A stretch of 64,000 nt of DNA from Conus ventricosus (taxonomy: Eukaryota; Mollusca; Gastropoda; Neogastropoda; Conidae): NCBI GenBank assembly GCA_018398815.1, contig JAFLJL010004115.1, positions 28,600 through 92,599 of the forward strand, given 5' to 3'. Of the stretch, positions 11,495 through 23,861 are shown in pieces. Under the pieces are notes generated by a model that worked only from the letters and a program-made list of their open reading frames with translations, ran no database searches and was not told where the DNA came from. The position numbers and the translations under genes are program-made. Positions within the stretch are counted from its first letter, which is position 1. Every line of letters begins with the position of its first letter.

Positions 11495-11799
11495 CTAGGA
11501 TTTCAAAAAAAGGAGCCCGGCGTGCCCTCCCTCAGAACAAAAAGTGAGCCCCAGGGGTCTCTTGGGCAAAGGAAAAAAAAAGGGGGCTCCAAATATTTGC
11601 GACTATTCAATCAAAGCCAGCAACTTTACTTTGGCTAAAGTAAATGAGTATACAACAGAAGATTGAAGTGACAGAGAACACACAGTAAACAGGCCTGAAA
11701 AAAAAAAATAAATAGGAAAAAAAAGGTTACAGAAACATGACTCATGTCTAAACACCTTGTTAAAACTCACCAAGTTTACTTGATTTCTGCAGCGTGGAT

Positions 11800-11972
11800 A
11801 CATGATTCGAGCCATACTCCATCATGGAAGGGATTAAAAGACCACCAGCTTCTCACTCTTTCACAAAGTCAGTCTGCCTACTTTCATTATGGATAAAGAG
11901 AGCACCTACTCAACTACCACAAGTTCAGTTGTCTCACTCCATCCTTGAATAAAGAGACCACCAGCTATCTAC
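11800..11972. repeat. Minisatellite, about 65-bp unit, left part
   Basis: Three imperfect units built on 'ttcacaaagt..cagtctg', 'cactccatcatgga..ttaaa' and 'gagaccaccagctatctac'. The same unit resumes at 13,471 on the other side of the TTAA element. Confidence 0.7.
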
Positions 11973-13470
11973 TTAACCCCTTTGCCTACCCATACTTTTG
12001 TGCTATATGACTAAGAGAATACCATGCCAAGGAGAGGGTAACTCCGCACACCCAAAAAAAATACACACATGCCATAAAGTAAACCCACTAGAAAATTTGT
12101 TTTAACTTATCTATTCTGTAAAAATTAATGAAAAAAATTCAAAGAAGCACATCACTCCATCCAAAACAGCCAATTTCCCCCCACATAATGAACTGGTACA
12201 CGAGGAAAAAAAAAACAAAACGAACAGACTAACGTACTTTGTATTCCTCAGTGCTAAAAAACAATTTTACCCTAATTTCACTGAGAACCCACAGAACATC
12301 ATGATTAGCGAGCACAAGAGTGATTTTCCAAGTCTAAACAAAGAACTGAAACCTTCAGAACAAAATAAAGTCAATCTGTATGGTATGCAACCTACATAAG
12401 TCACTTTTATTGTGAGGCAAAAACAACCCAAACTCAACAATTTAGTTTAAACTGAAGCATCACATATCAAGAAGATTTGTCTTCTAACTACGAGGGGAAA
12501 AAATAAGAACAGATACTGAATACTGCTTAGATTGTGTTGGAATTCACAAAATGTGCTTTTGCAACACAGTGCACTGAGCAACCCACCTCCCACCCCCCCC
12601 AACACACACACTGTGGTGATGAGTAACCTCTTGTGTCCGGCTCCACAGTTGCATTTTTGATAAACAGGCAGTTTTTATTTCAGGCCAGAGTTTATGTTCA
12701 TCCTTTTCTGCTTGCTTTTGTCAGCAAATAACATTTGTTCTCCTTAAAAGTCTACCAAAATTCTGCTGAAAACAAAGCTAAAGGTGATTCTCCTACAGGG
12801 CAGATCGATTGACCCACCCACAGACTGACCCGTTATCCTGGCTATCGAAAACAAGGGAAACTTTGGGGGGCTTCACTTCTTGTAGCCCACCACTCCAGTC
12901 AAGAATTAAAGTATCTCATCTCTACAATATTTGTTTTTTTCTGAATTTTCTTTTTTGGGGGGTCTGGGCCCACAGCAATGGCTATTCGAACATCGTCATT
13001 ATCATCGCCTGAATCATATAGATTCCGGCCATCAAAAATCAGTCAAGCAGTCGATCTTTTAATCATACTAGTCAAGATTGACGTCCGAATCGTCTTTCTT
13101 CAAATCTTCTTGACAGATGTAGCACCGCAAATACGCTCTCTTCATCAATATCACTTCAGAAAAATGAATTCCTGCAAGTTGCATAGTACTTGATCCGCCA
13201 TTTTTCCCCAGAAAATCTGTCGCGAAAAAAAGCCGAACTATTGAAAATCACAGCTAACGAAACACTCCACCAACACTCATGCAACAAAAACAAAAATGCG
13301 TCCAGAAACGGAGTACCGGAAGACCTTCTGTCGAAATTGCATTCAGTGATATGCGATGGAAAGCAAATTCTTTGACCGAATATTCAGCGGTCATCTCGTT
13401 CGGATCCGGGGGGTATTCAGAAGGAGGAAATCTCGCGGTCGATCTCGTCGATCCGGTAGCAATGGGTTAA
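11973..13470. mobile_element. Non-autonomous piggyBac-like (TTAA) element, copy 1
   Basis: Flanked by TTAA at 11,973-11,976 and 13,467-13,470. The ends are imperfect inverted repeats: TTAACCCCTTTGCCTACC on the left, and TTAACCCATTGCTACCGG reading inward from the right. TTAA target duplication with CCC-starting termini is the hallmark of piggyBac superfamily elements. At 1.5 kb it is too short for a full transposase, and I see no DDD-type transposase frame; an acidic frame near 12,990-13,020 (minus) is the only coding hint. The same minisatellite lies on both sides. A second, inverted copy is at 51,905-54,241. Confidence 0.75.
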
Positions 13471-13590
13471 CTTATCACTAAAGTTCAGTCTGTCACACTC
13501 CATCATGGATTAAAGAGAGCAGCCAGCTATCTACATAACTTTCACAAAGTTCATTCTGTCACACTCCATCATGGATTAAAGAGAGCTAGT
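13471..13590. repeat. Minisatellite, about 65-bp unit, right part
   Basis: Two units, each containing 'cacactccatcatggatta', about 65-70 bp apart. Same unit as 11,800-11,972. Confidence 0.75.
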
Positions 13591-16500
13591 TTTCGGTTCT
13601 TCTTCTTCAAGATTCTCCGGCTCTTCCATCGAAATCGATGGTTCTCTCACTACAAAATCGAATACGAATTGACTGCCTCACATATTTCAACACCAGCCCC
13701 TTCTTCAACACCTGAAACTCTTCACGGTGGAAATCCGTTCATTTCAGTATTGTCCGAAGTACTGAGGTACCTGAGTCAACTCATTTTTGCTTTGTGAAAA
13801 GCGAAGAGAAAACAGGGTCTTGAACGCTACATGGTGAAAGATATTGTCTCCTTTGAAACGAGGTCACACGCATGCAGGCTCGAAGCATGTGGGAGAACAA
13901 TAGCGCTTCAAAAACTGTCATACAATTTTTCTGATTGGTTGAGCTCGGAACTAAAAAACTTGGTCCAACCAATGAGAATCGGTCGGCATTTACGGCTAGG
14001 CATTTGCAACTTTGGCCAGAAATTAATCGCACTGTTCAGATGATGCTATGTCAACGACAACCAGACGAAACGACAGTTGATGCCCGGCACACCTGACGAA
14101 AGAGACGGCCGTTTACAATATTTTTGCGCTCTCCGAGACGGCATACGCACTGCGATTATATTCGGCCCAAAATGAAAAAAAAAAAAACGAAAAAATTGGC
14201 GGTAATGCACCCCGCGAAAAACGCGCTCTAGAATCATCACTGAGTATGAAACAAATCCCAATCAGTAAACACAGCAGCCATCATCCTTCTGCAGTCAAAC
14301 TTTCAAGAGCTAGAGGATTTTAGGGGATAGGGTAAGGAGAAGTCCTGCATTGAGCATGGAAATCTGGCAAACAGAAAGAATCCGCACGGTAACACAGATT
14401 ATCTATCCTGTGTTGCACATGCAGTGAAAAATATTTCCTAAAACTTAGGGGGTCAGACTCGGTACGACAAGCTTGCTTCCAAATTTTCTGGGGTCACGAA
14501 ACTATTATTGTCACTCATTAATAACTGCTAGAAAATAAAGTGAACACACACACACACGACGTGCTCTCCCAGGCTCACACACTTAAATGTACAGGGAAAC
14601 GTAGAAATAACATTAAAAAATCGTGTTATAACAAAGATAGAAATACGTTAGAAAAGGAGTGTACAGTAAAAAAAGTAAAAAAACATTCCAGACAGTGGCT
14701 AATAGATTAATTTGTGGTTTCCAATGTTTTTTAAAGTGTTTATCAAACTAACATAAGTAAATGTGAGCAACGTTGGGTCTACACTATCAGGATTTTAACA
14801 GTGAAAGTTTATCTGTAGGATGTCCTCTTTGATTACCCTCACATAAATTCCACTACGTTAGCCATTCTCTTCAAATGTTGAATATATTTTAATATTGTAT
14901 GCAAATTCCAATTGCCAGTAATGATCATGGGAAGCCTGGTGTACCTAACAACAAAACAGAGACTGGCCATTCTTGCTCTGAGGCACACATTTCGACAGCA
15001 CAATCGTACTCCAGAATGGAGCCATTTTAAATTATCCGAAATAGGTCACGCTGCTAGATTGTTCGACATTTTCTTCCATATCGCTGGATTATTCGCCCAT
15101 GAGCCACTTCTGAACGTCAGACTTTGATTCTGAAAGTCGAAATTCCTACGGTTTCCATGCTTTATTCCACTAGCGAACGCACATATCTTGTGGTCCCAAT
15201 CAATAGACTGGATAGGTCCTATTCGATTTTTGACCGACAGCTTGTTGGTTTTCAGTAGCTAGATTCTGAAGGCGAATGTTCATTGATTCTGAACGTTCCA
15301 TGATCGTGCATATTCTGGACACTAATGATTGCTGAATTTCGAATGAATAGTTAATATGAGGATGATTTTCCAAATCGAATTAATCTGCCGTAATAGTATC
15401 CATGTTCATGCAATTAAACCCTACACTTCTTATATAACATGTACTATATAAATAAGGTTATCTGGGGAATTAACAGAAGGAAGTTTAAAAATAGTTATGC
15501 TTGTAAAAAAAGCATACCTTTTCAACGGTTAGTATTAGAAAATGATATGCAGAATAATAAATTGTTAGTACTGAATAAAGAATATTACAAAAACAGAACT
15601 TTTGTGTTGCGAGTGATATGAATGATTTGGTGCTTAACTGTCTAGAATGAATGTGAAAATAACAGGTGAAAAGAGTGGCACATCCTGCTTGTCAACTCAA
15701 GAGCTTATTTCACAAATAATCCAGTCAATGATGTTTCACACTATCCAGAACTAAGCTACAGCCTTTTTCAAAGGAAAGACAGTGTGGGATTATACCCATC
15801 TTCCATACAGGTTAATCCGAGTAAGAATGAATAAGGACAGTTTCAGTTTTCCCATTGAAATCACCAGCTCATAAACACACACATACACACAAACAAATGT
15901 CACTATCAACAAATGAAGTAGTTAGCCCATATGTCGTCATTTACGTTTGAAAGGTTAGGATCATCTGGAAGCGCGACATCCGAGTTTCCTTTCCGCACTG
16001 AATGGCATCTTGAGATTCTCCTCACTCTAAGGCACACATCCAGTCAATGCCCGCGTCGTTAAAAATTTCACGATAACATGGTGCTTGATCTAAAACAAAC
16101 TATCACCCACCACACCCAGTTCATTCAAAATTCCTTAAACTACTTCTTCACCTGCTTTTTTCACAAGACATACACAAAAACATTTTCAAACAAGGTTTGT
16201 AATTCTATCATGTTCTCCTTTGGGTGCCACAATTTTTGTTTGCCAGTGAGTCGAATTGCACATTCATTTCTACTGCCTACTACCTAAACTAAGGCTAAAA
16301 CGCTGAAAATCCATGTTTTCAGGCTTTCAGTCATTCATGTTAAAATAGTTTCTCCACCGAGTCAATAGTATTTGGTCGTGTGTGCTCTCAGTTAAACTAT
16401 GCTCGCAAGGCTCCACAGTACTAGCACCACTTATCTCGTGACAACCAGTGATAGCCATGACGTAATGGCGTGACTTATGTCGCGAACAACCAGCATAGAG

Positions 16501-16643
16501 GTCAACATTTATGAGAATGTTAAGATAAATCCAATTAAACATAATCGAAGCATGTCTAATATTGTTCAACATTAAACCAGCTGACACAAATACGAAGTTA
16601 TATTTGGATAAACTGTGAAGCCTAGAAAAGTTATGTTATCTCT
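13591..16643. other. Non-coding stretch with R2 copy 2
   Basis: Slightly GC-richer, CpG-containing sequence at about 13,620-14,280, then AT-rich DNA with a CA run at 14,548. I see no supported exon. R2 copy 2 lies at 15,440-15,612. Confidence 0.45.
15440..15612 (+). repeat. Dispersed repeat R2, copy 2
   Basis: Matches 9,946-10,120 across most of its length, including 'gcagaataataaattgttag' and the terminal 'aaaacagaacttttgtg'. The coding-like part upstream of copy 1 is absent here, so this is a 3' fragment, as expected of a 5'-truncated retrocopy. Confidence 0.65.
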
Positions 16644-16735
16644 CAAGCACTTGCCTCAGAAAAGGGATTGTCAGCAAATGGCATGTGACACTTATGACGG
16701 CAATTCCAATCAAACAAAGCTCCTCACTGCCAAGC
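16644..16735 (+). repeat. Dispersed repeat M1, copy 1
   Basis: About 90 bp built on 'ttgcctcaga', 'gggattgtcagcaa', 'catgtgacac', 'tatgacggcaattcc' and 'caaac.aagctc.tcactg'. Five other copies lie in the window. Confidence 0.75.
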
Positions 16736-16796
16736 ACAAAGGAAACTGAATGGTGGCACTGTTCCTCTCTTGATCAATGTTTAATGTTAGAACTCA

Positions 16797-16960
16797 AGAT
16801 GGGATTCCTCATAAAGTAAAAAGGAGGAAAAGAAGTGGCGGGGGTCCTGGGGCAGCTGAAGGCCCCCGGTGGGTCCAGGGGCAAGGCCCGTGGGTGGGGT
16901 ACAAGGGGCGAAGCCCCAGAAGCTGAGATTTTTGAATTTAACCTTCAAAAATCAGCATCT
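16797..16960 (+). mobile_element. hAT-like element end fragment with GC-rich module
   Basis: A 'cctcataaagtaaaaaggagg' block is followed by a GC-rich module (gggggtcctggggcagctgaa) and an AT-rich exit. The order matches the left end of the hAT-like element at 27,864 and the block at 52,498-52,625. The opposite end and target duplication are not visible, so this is a solo end. Confidence 0.45.
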
Positions 16961-17019
16961 GAGACACAAAGAATTCAAAGATCATTAAACCTTGATCCTA
17001 CAAAAAAAGACTTTCTCAC

Positions 17020-17215
17020 CTCGCCATTGATGTCTGTCATGGAAAACATGAAGACCATTGACACAGGATTTTGGTGATTTCCAGTTGCTAATAGTCACCA
17101 ATTTTCCAGCAGTTGCAAGCTGTTTCTCATAACTGTCCTTCACCAACACCGACAATTCAGCGAGCAGTTTAGTTCGTCTAATAGTAATGCCATCCATCAA
17201 AAATACTATTAAAAA
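17020..17215 (-). CDS. Candidate exon 2 of an unrecognised minus-strand gene
   Basis: A 196-bp minus-strand block between an acceptor (TTTTTTAATAG) and a strong donor (GCGAG/GTGAGA). One frame is open throughout and is protein-like: MDGITIRRTKLLAELSVLVK, then DSYEKQLATAGKLVTISNWK. The leading part is charged and could be helical. The entry phase (two bases) is completed by the one base left by the 58-bp exon at 32,888, and its own one-base exit is completed by candidate exon a at 9,196. I do not recognise the protein. Confidence 0.5.
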
Positions 17216-18050
17216 AGTTTTCCTGAACACCAAACAAATAATTTCTTAAAGTTGTCCTTCAAAATACCACGGATGGATTCTGATCCTTTTATAGAAAAAT
17301 ATAAGTGAGAGAGTTGACTAAGGATTCATATTCAAAGAGTGCTAATTGTGAAGGGATTAACTCTTGTGTGCCCACAAGCAGTTTTTTTTTTTTTTCTTTT
17401 CAACTTGATCCATCTCTATTACAATAAGAAAAAAAACCAATTTGCACACTACTGATACGCCTCAACATTAATGATTGTCACTTCTAATACTAGTCACCAA
17501 GTATAACAAGTATGCATGCCTATCTGCGTCTGCACGTTTGTATGAATTTTGTGTAACGATATCCCGCCCCCCCCCCCCCCCCCCCCCCATGATATCTATC
17601 CCATAAAGAAAAGATATTTGTGACGCGTGGTAAAGGTAAAAACATTTATTCTTATTATTATTACTAATCTACTACTACTATTACGTTTTTCCGTACTAAT
17701 CGTCTTTTGTTTACATATGAGTTTGTTAGCTTGTCTGTAGATTTCAATAATCACCTTGCAATTTTTTTGTTTTGAACTCTCTCTCACAAAATAGTTTGTT
17801 GTTATGTGATTTATTCGTAAAATATTGACTACAACAATTGTGTAGGCCTATACTGTGACATTGATTAACCCGTTTTTTCAAAGAGAACCTTCAATGCAAA
17901 ATAATCAGCTTGTATGATTGTGGGCATTACATCAAGATAGAGAAAAAAAAAATGGGGGGGGGGGGTCTACAGATTCATCAAATCTATCTGGAGAAACCTG
18001 CAATATTATTAATATCATTACTTACAACAAAACAAATAGCATACTCTTCA
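17216..18050. other. Non-coding stretch with C homopolymer
   Basis: AT-rich, with a run of about 24 C at 17,565-17,588 and a G run near 17,955. Nothing gene-like is seen. Confidence 0.5.
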
Positions 18051-18121
18051 CAGAGAGAGAGAGAGAGAGAGATGAGAGAGGGAGAGAGAGAGAGAGAGAG
18101 GAGACAGAGAGAGAGAGAGAC
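18051..18121. repeat. (GA)n microsatellite
   Basis: Interrupted GA run. Confidence 0.9.
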
Positions 18122-18885
18122 GGGTTGGGAGTTGGGGGTGGTGGTAACTCGTCGCCGATGCTCCAAACGATCCAAGAAGTCTCGTTGTAAGACGATCTTT
18201 TCCTCTTGCTAGGTGCTTCTCAGCAAAACGAGGTTGATCAATGCTGACTTGCCCCTGACCATACTTTGATCGCGTCATAACACCATGTCAGACTGCTGTC
18301 CCTGGATAGGTGATTTTCCTCATGCAGTCTTCATTCTGAATGAATCACACTGTGGCTGACTGCGCCTTTGGAACTGGTTAGCATCACATTTGTCGCTCAC
18401 TTCCTCCTCCAACCACTTCCAAGACCAATTGTTTTAACTGAAGCATCGACTTGCTTCGCAAGAACTTTCACGCTTTCTGCTATTCTGACGAACATTCCTG
18501 GTATTCGCCACTCCGTCCAAACCGGTAAGAATTGGCGTCAGAAAAAAATTCGCAAACAGTTTGCCGCGTACTCCAACAATCAACTTCCGCTTTGGAAGGA
18601 TTGCGGTAACCGCAGAATGAAAACAAAGACAGCAGTCTCGACAGGCCCAACAAAACCGGAAACATCCATTTGCGGAACGGAACATTTGAGAACACAATAT
18701 CGATCGACCTCTCGCCGTACATTAGCTTCATCACAAACCACCTCAACCCCTCCCCCCCCCCCCCCCCCCCCCCCAATTTACCTCAGCGATTTTCCACTGA
18801 TCCAAAAAAAACGCCCCCTTGGGCCATCAAAAAGACGGAAATCACAATCGCGGAAAAATCCCATCACTGAGACTAAACTGGTAGG
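18122..18885. other. Left flank of LINE B; no assigned gene
   Basis: A minus-strand frame begins at an ATG near 18,278 and reads MTRSKYGQGQVSIDQPRFAE for about 50 codons before entering the GA repeat. It has no splice support. A 177-codon plus-strand frame (18,368-18,901) crosses a C run and ends in LINE sequence, so I do not regard it as a gene. The segment ends with AACTGGTAGG at 18,876, the target-site duplication of LINE B. Confidence 0.4.
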
Positions 18886-18977
18886 AGATAAGAAAAGATA
18901 AGATAATGTTGCTATAGCCCAGCCGACCGCAAAGGGCCATATCAGGGCTAACACCACGTTAAAATCAACCACCAGTC

Positions 18978-19010
<33 letters not shown>

Positions 19011-19731
19011 CACTTTCAAGTACATCTCATTAACTGACAGCGTCTACAAACGCACTCAGAAACTTTGTTAAAACATCTTTCTTGCCGTAAAATCTTAAAT
19101 CAGATGAAAAAATTAATCTTCGCTCAGTCAAACTCAAGATCACATCAGGCGGGACATCCCAGAACAGATCTTTCATGGACTCCGCTGTAAAAATGTTTGA
19201 GCTCACATCGTGCAAGTCCCAACACTCTAAAAGAACATTTATCATGTGAGTGGCGCATGACATGGAATGCACCACGGATTCAACTCACTCCTAAAAGAGT
19301 AAGCATGGGTAAAATACAATGGCCGTGTGCGCAGCCGGCACAGAACCTTACATATTACTACTCCCGACGCGGATGGGAGGAAGTCCATAAGGATTGGACG
19401 GATCTGACAAGAGTTTGTTACTCGTTCTGCGTGTTCCAATCCTCCGCTGCCAGAGGGTCTCTCACATAATCGTTAACTTGGGTTTCACATCTGAACAGAG
19501 GATATAAATGTTGTCAGTTTCTCTCTTGTGGCTTCTTGGCTAAACGATCGAAACCAATCTTCGTCGCCGCCGATGCCGAACATGACCAAGGAACCCAGCA
19601 AGAGTAATGTATGTTAACCGTCCGCTTACAACCATTGCTAAAAAGTTCATAGAAAAATGCAAAAGTTCTGGATGGCTGAACGGTTGCGCAGCTATGGCTC
19701 TCAAAGCTGACAGCCGAATCTCCGAACAGAA
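18886..19731 (-). mobile_element. LINE B, 3' part (RNase H tail and 3' end)
   Basis: Collinear with 19,741-20,620 of LINE A, so the RNase H tail and 3' end occur twice in a row. On the minus strand it starts inside the RNase H domain (SALRAIA segment), continues through CIPCHAPLT, and ends with the shared 3' terminus 'agccctgatatggccctttg...ctatagcaacattatc'. A 29-base poly-A (18,982-19,010, plus strand) lies in its 3' untranslated part. It is the other half of the element at 25,942-32,862, separated by the insertion of LINE A. The left target duplication is AACTGGTAGG at 18,876-18,885. Confidence 0.8.
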
Positions 19732-19959
19732 AACCAGAAGGTAAGATAAGAAAAGATAATGTTGCTTAGATCCCATACGACCAGCAGAGGGCCACCATCA
19801 GGGCTGTCACCACGTTTAAAATCAACTCACCATACCTAAAAAAGAAAAATAATAAATAAAATAAAATTAAAAAAAAAACTTTCACACATCCAAATGCCAT
19901 CGTCTACAAACGAACCAGAACTTTGTTCAAAATCCTTCTTCCGTAAAATCTCAAATCAG

Positions 19960-22900
19960 ATGAACAATGTTAATATCTCTCAAAAACCCTAGGATCAAGT
20001 CAGTCGGACATCCCTGAACAGGATCATCATGGACTTCTCGTCCGCTGTAAAATGTTTGTGTCTCACCTCCGTGAAAGTTCACCGCCAACACTCTATAAGC
20101 ACATGTTTCATTGTGAGTGGTGCATGACCATGGAATGCACGCAACGGAGCTTCTCACTCCCTTAAAAAGGTAAGAAGGGTAAAATAATCGAATGGCCGGT
20201 TGTGCAGCCGGCACAGAACCCGTTTCCTCTTTTAACGACGCAACGGGTCCGACGAAGATGGATGAATTACTTTCAGTTTTGGACGGAACTGAAAGGTGTT
20301 TGTTATTCGTCTGTGTGTTCCAATCCACCTGCCAGAGGTCTCTCACATAATCGTTAATTTGGTTTCACATCTGACAGGGGATATAAGTGTTGGACAGTTA
20401 CTCTGCGATTGTGCGTTCTTGGCTAAACGATGCAACCATTTCGTTACCCACAGCCGATGCCAACATGGCCAGGAACCCAAGCAAGAAGTAATGTTTAACC
20501 GTCCGCCATTCAACTTACTAAAAAGTTCAACAAACAAATAAAAGTTTCTGATGCTGAAGGTGCGGCCAGCTATGGCCTCCAAAGCTGACAGCGAATCCGA
20601 CAGAACAAGAAAGCCCATGCTCGAAGAATGGGAGATTATCTCAAAGCCAGTAAAAGTAGAGCATCCAAGGTCAGCAGAATAGACAGAAGCATCTGAAAGA
20701 ATATGGTCGCACAATATCTGAGAAGAGCCCCAGGGCAGGTAGGCTGCACAGGCCACTCCATCCTCAACTTGGAATCCGAGTCAGTGAAAACTTTTTATGA
20801 GATAGGATGGGAATTTGGAACAAGCTCACGGCAAACAAAGCCTAGTACGCCAAGAGCAGGTAGACCCTTACTGAAAGCCTGCGAGATACAAAACGAATCT
20901 CTGGTGTGAAAAAGGTCCATGTAGGATTGATCCGGAAACTTGGAAAAATCGGAAACTAACTCTCCAGGTCTCTACCTGCCATTCCGCCGTGAGGCTGCTA
21001 ACGAAGTCAGAACGGCGGAATACATTTCGGTTATTTTCAAACGTTAGCTTTGGAACGGAGGGTCAAAAACACATCCATAGCAGGATTTCGTGTGGTTCTG
21101 AAACGTCGGATCTAATAATTCAAAGACAGTTCAGCCTGCGGTTGGACAGTGAAGGTTTCCACCTGCCTCTGCGGTACAGGCTGTACACAGGTGGTGCGGA
21201 ACGCACCAAGACAGAGACGAAGCCCCATTGATGGTGGTATAGTGGGTAACAAGCGTTTGAGGGTAAGAAGGAACGTTGCGGGAGCCGTAAACACAGCACA
21301 ACCGTAGTCCATTTGGAACTGAACCAGGGCTCTGTAGAGGTGCAACAATAGTTTCTATATCAGTCGCCCCAGTCGGTTGACTACGACCCGCAGAAATATT
21401 CAGTGCCTTTTGCAGCAGTTTTGAGTTTTTAATATGGCTGAAAAGTTAAGTTTTTGGTCAAAAATGACTCCCAGAAAGTTGGCCTCTTTACAGCTGAATG
21501 GGGGATTTCCCTACTTGAAGTTCCGGATCTGGAAAAAACGACGAAATTATGGCAGTTGAATACACTGTGTTTTGTAGACGAAAAAGGTTAAACCGTTTTC
21601 ATCCGCCCACCCGATGGAATTTTATCTACCAAGCTGGAGCCTGCGCTGGACAACTCGGGTACAGCTTCCAGTTGCGTAGACAGCAAAATCATCACAAACA
21701 ATGAGCAGTCTGTAACCCTGCTGAAAACTGAATTTCACAATCGTTATGATCTTGAAGCAAAGAGGGCTAGGTGATAGTATGCTCCCCTGATGGAACACGC
21801 CAACACCTGCTCGAGGACATCAGAGAGAGTAGGGCCAACCCGGACCGATCACTGTCGTTCCTGCCAAAAAAATTTGAATAAAAAGCGGCAGATGACCTCG
21901 AACACCCAGATCGGGAGATCATGGAAGTATCCCCGACTTCCAGGTGGTATCGTAGGCCATCTCCAAGTCAAAGAAAATTGACCACTGCAGCGGTCTGTTT
22001 AAAAAAAGAAGGTGCCCGGTTATTTTTTTTAAATTTATTTTCCCCCCCCCCCCCCTACAGTGTAGAATCCAGACGATCAAATGGTCCAACTGTACTACGA
22101 TGGTTTGCGGAAACCACACTGTTTCTTTGACGCCAAAAGGCCATCGGTTCGAGTTTCCACATGAGCCAGAGCATTGACCATTTTTTCCATCAATTTACAG
22201 ACACAGCTGAGTCAAAGCTATGGACGGTAGTTAGATGGATAGAAGAACTTTTCCAGGTTGGGGATGGGAATAATGAGGGCCTGTACCCCAAGAGGTGGAA
22301 AGCACCTGAACCCACACGTGTAGTATACCTGTACCGGATGTTCAGACCTTTCTTGCTGGAAGATGTTTCAATAGTTGATAATGTAATGTCCATCTATACC
22401 ATGGAGAAGAATCGCTGCAAGAAGTAAGGTCATATTTCCAGCTCGAGTTCAATGTAAAAAGGAAGATTGTAAGTCTTCCATGAGTTGTCGATGAAAAGAT
22501 GCAGGAGATTTATCAATTAGGGGTTTGTGTTTGACAAAAAGTGACTGATTTTTTAGAAATAGGAGGAATTCTTTTCATGGTTGAAGCAAGCAGATTAAGC
22601 AACTGCGTTCTTTCTGTATTAAAAGAATTACGAAACCTTGAGATGGTTCACAGTGACAGGTGTTCTTCCCTTTGTTTTCTTAATGAGTCCAACACTTTTT
22701 TTTCTAGAAGTTTTTGATTCAGCCTGGAGCAGAAGCTTCTCCATACCGACGTATAGTGATTTTAAAAGTGTGTCTCGTTTTATCACTGAGTATCTGAATG
22801 GGCTCGAGCGTTGGGACCCGAAGGTCGTTGAATACCTGAACGCGAGGCCCTTTCAAACTTTGGAAATTAGTTGGCATTCTGAATCGAACCAGGGGTTTTG

Positions 22901-23790
22901 GGCATTTGAAGTTTACGGAAGAACCCTGGAAATAACAGGGTTTAGCACATTTGATCATAGGTTAGTGAGAGATTCTGCAGGTCCCCTGGACTCTGAAAAA
23001 AATATCAGTGTCCTGGAAGTTCTTTAAATAGTGCTTCAAATAGGATCCCAGTGTTTGGCTTTGTTATAATTGAGAAGTTGAGAGACAGAGACTTGTTTCA
23101 GTTAAATACAGGTTGTAGAAGGAACAGTAAATGGTCCTCCGTGCAGATCGTCAGGACAGACCACGTCATAGTCCGGACCAGCGAGGGGGTCCACAAACCG
23201 ACAAATTCTAAACACGAAAGTGAACTGTGGAATAGTGGAGGAAAGTTGCAGAACCGTCCCGGTTCAGACAACACAAATCCAAATCCGAAAGGACATCCTC
23301 AATACTGCAGACCTCTTGGAGAACGAACCGGTACTAACCCAAAAAGGGGATTGTGCCGTTAAGAGCACCCAACAAGCAAAAAAGGTCGAGGAGTTCCACT
23401 ATCAACGTGACAAGGTCCTGACGACAAACCCGGACAGAAGTTGAGAGATAAAGAGAACAGAGTTTGTCACAGTCAATGAGGAGAGTGACTCCTCGCAGCT
23501 ACAGCCTGAAGGGAGGGCAGACAGAGTGAAGGACTATACAACAAAGTTTTGTGTAGGAGAAGGGCAACAAACCGCCCACAGTCCCAGCGTGGATGGTTTG
23601 TGCAGGGTTTCGAAAGAATATTACAGCCAGAAAGAGTTAAAGGACTTGCTTTGAATTTGATTTTCTTCTTGAAGAGCCAACGACGGAAGGTTTTAGAGAC
23701 TGACCAGAAGCTGCAGCTCCCTCGAAGTTGGAATTTAGACCACGATATACCAATGGAATATTGTATTATACCATGTGCAGAGGCGAAAGG
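19960..23790 (-). pseudogene. LINE A ORF2: endonuclease, reverse transcriptase, RNase H (frame-broken)
   Basis: From 23,790 downward: AP-type endonuclease N-terminal segment, endonuclease end near 23,110, and a linker. Reverse transcriptase motif A is FDLEMAYDTTWK near 21,930-21,960, and the thumb reads LYRALVQFQMDYGCAVF near 21,310-21,345. RNase H at about 20,343-20,700 holds VYSADL and FLVLSDSLSALEAIAGR, whose aspartates fit catalytic positions. The tail has CIPCxxxxT, typical of I- and jockey-like elements. The protein would copy element RNA into nicked chromosomal DNA. Reading requires changing frame at least ten times, so it is non-functional as written, though part of this may be sequencing error. 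Confidence 0.75.
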
Positions 23791-23861
23791 AAGAGAATCA
23801 GGTCATCTCCTCCTCAACATCTGCTGCTAAAGCTGTAATTTGTTGCTTAATTTCACGTGGA

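Noticed and set aside
18368..18901. 177-codon plus-strand frame, possibly a gene
   Set aside because: It passes through a C homopolymer giving a Pro run, has no splice or promoter context, and its last codons are LINE B 3' sequence on the opposite strand.
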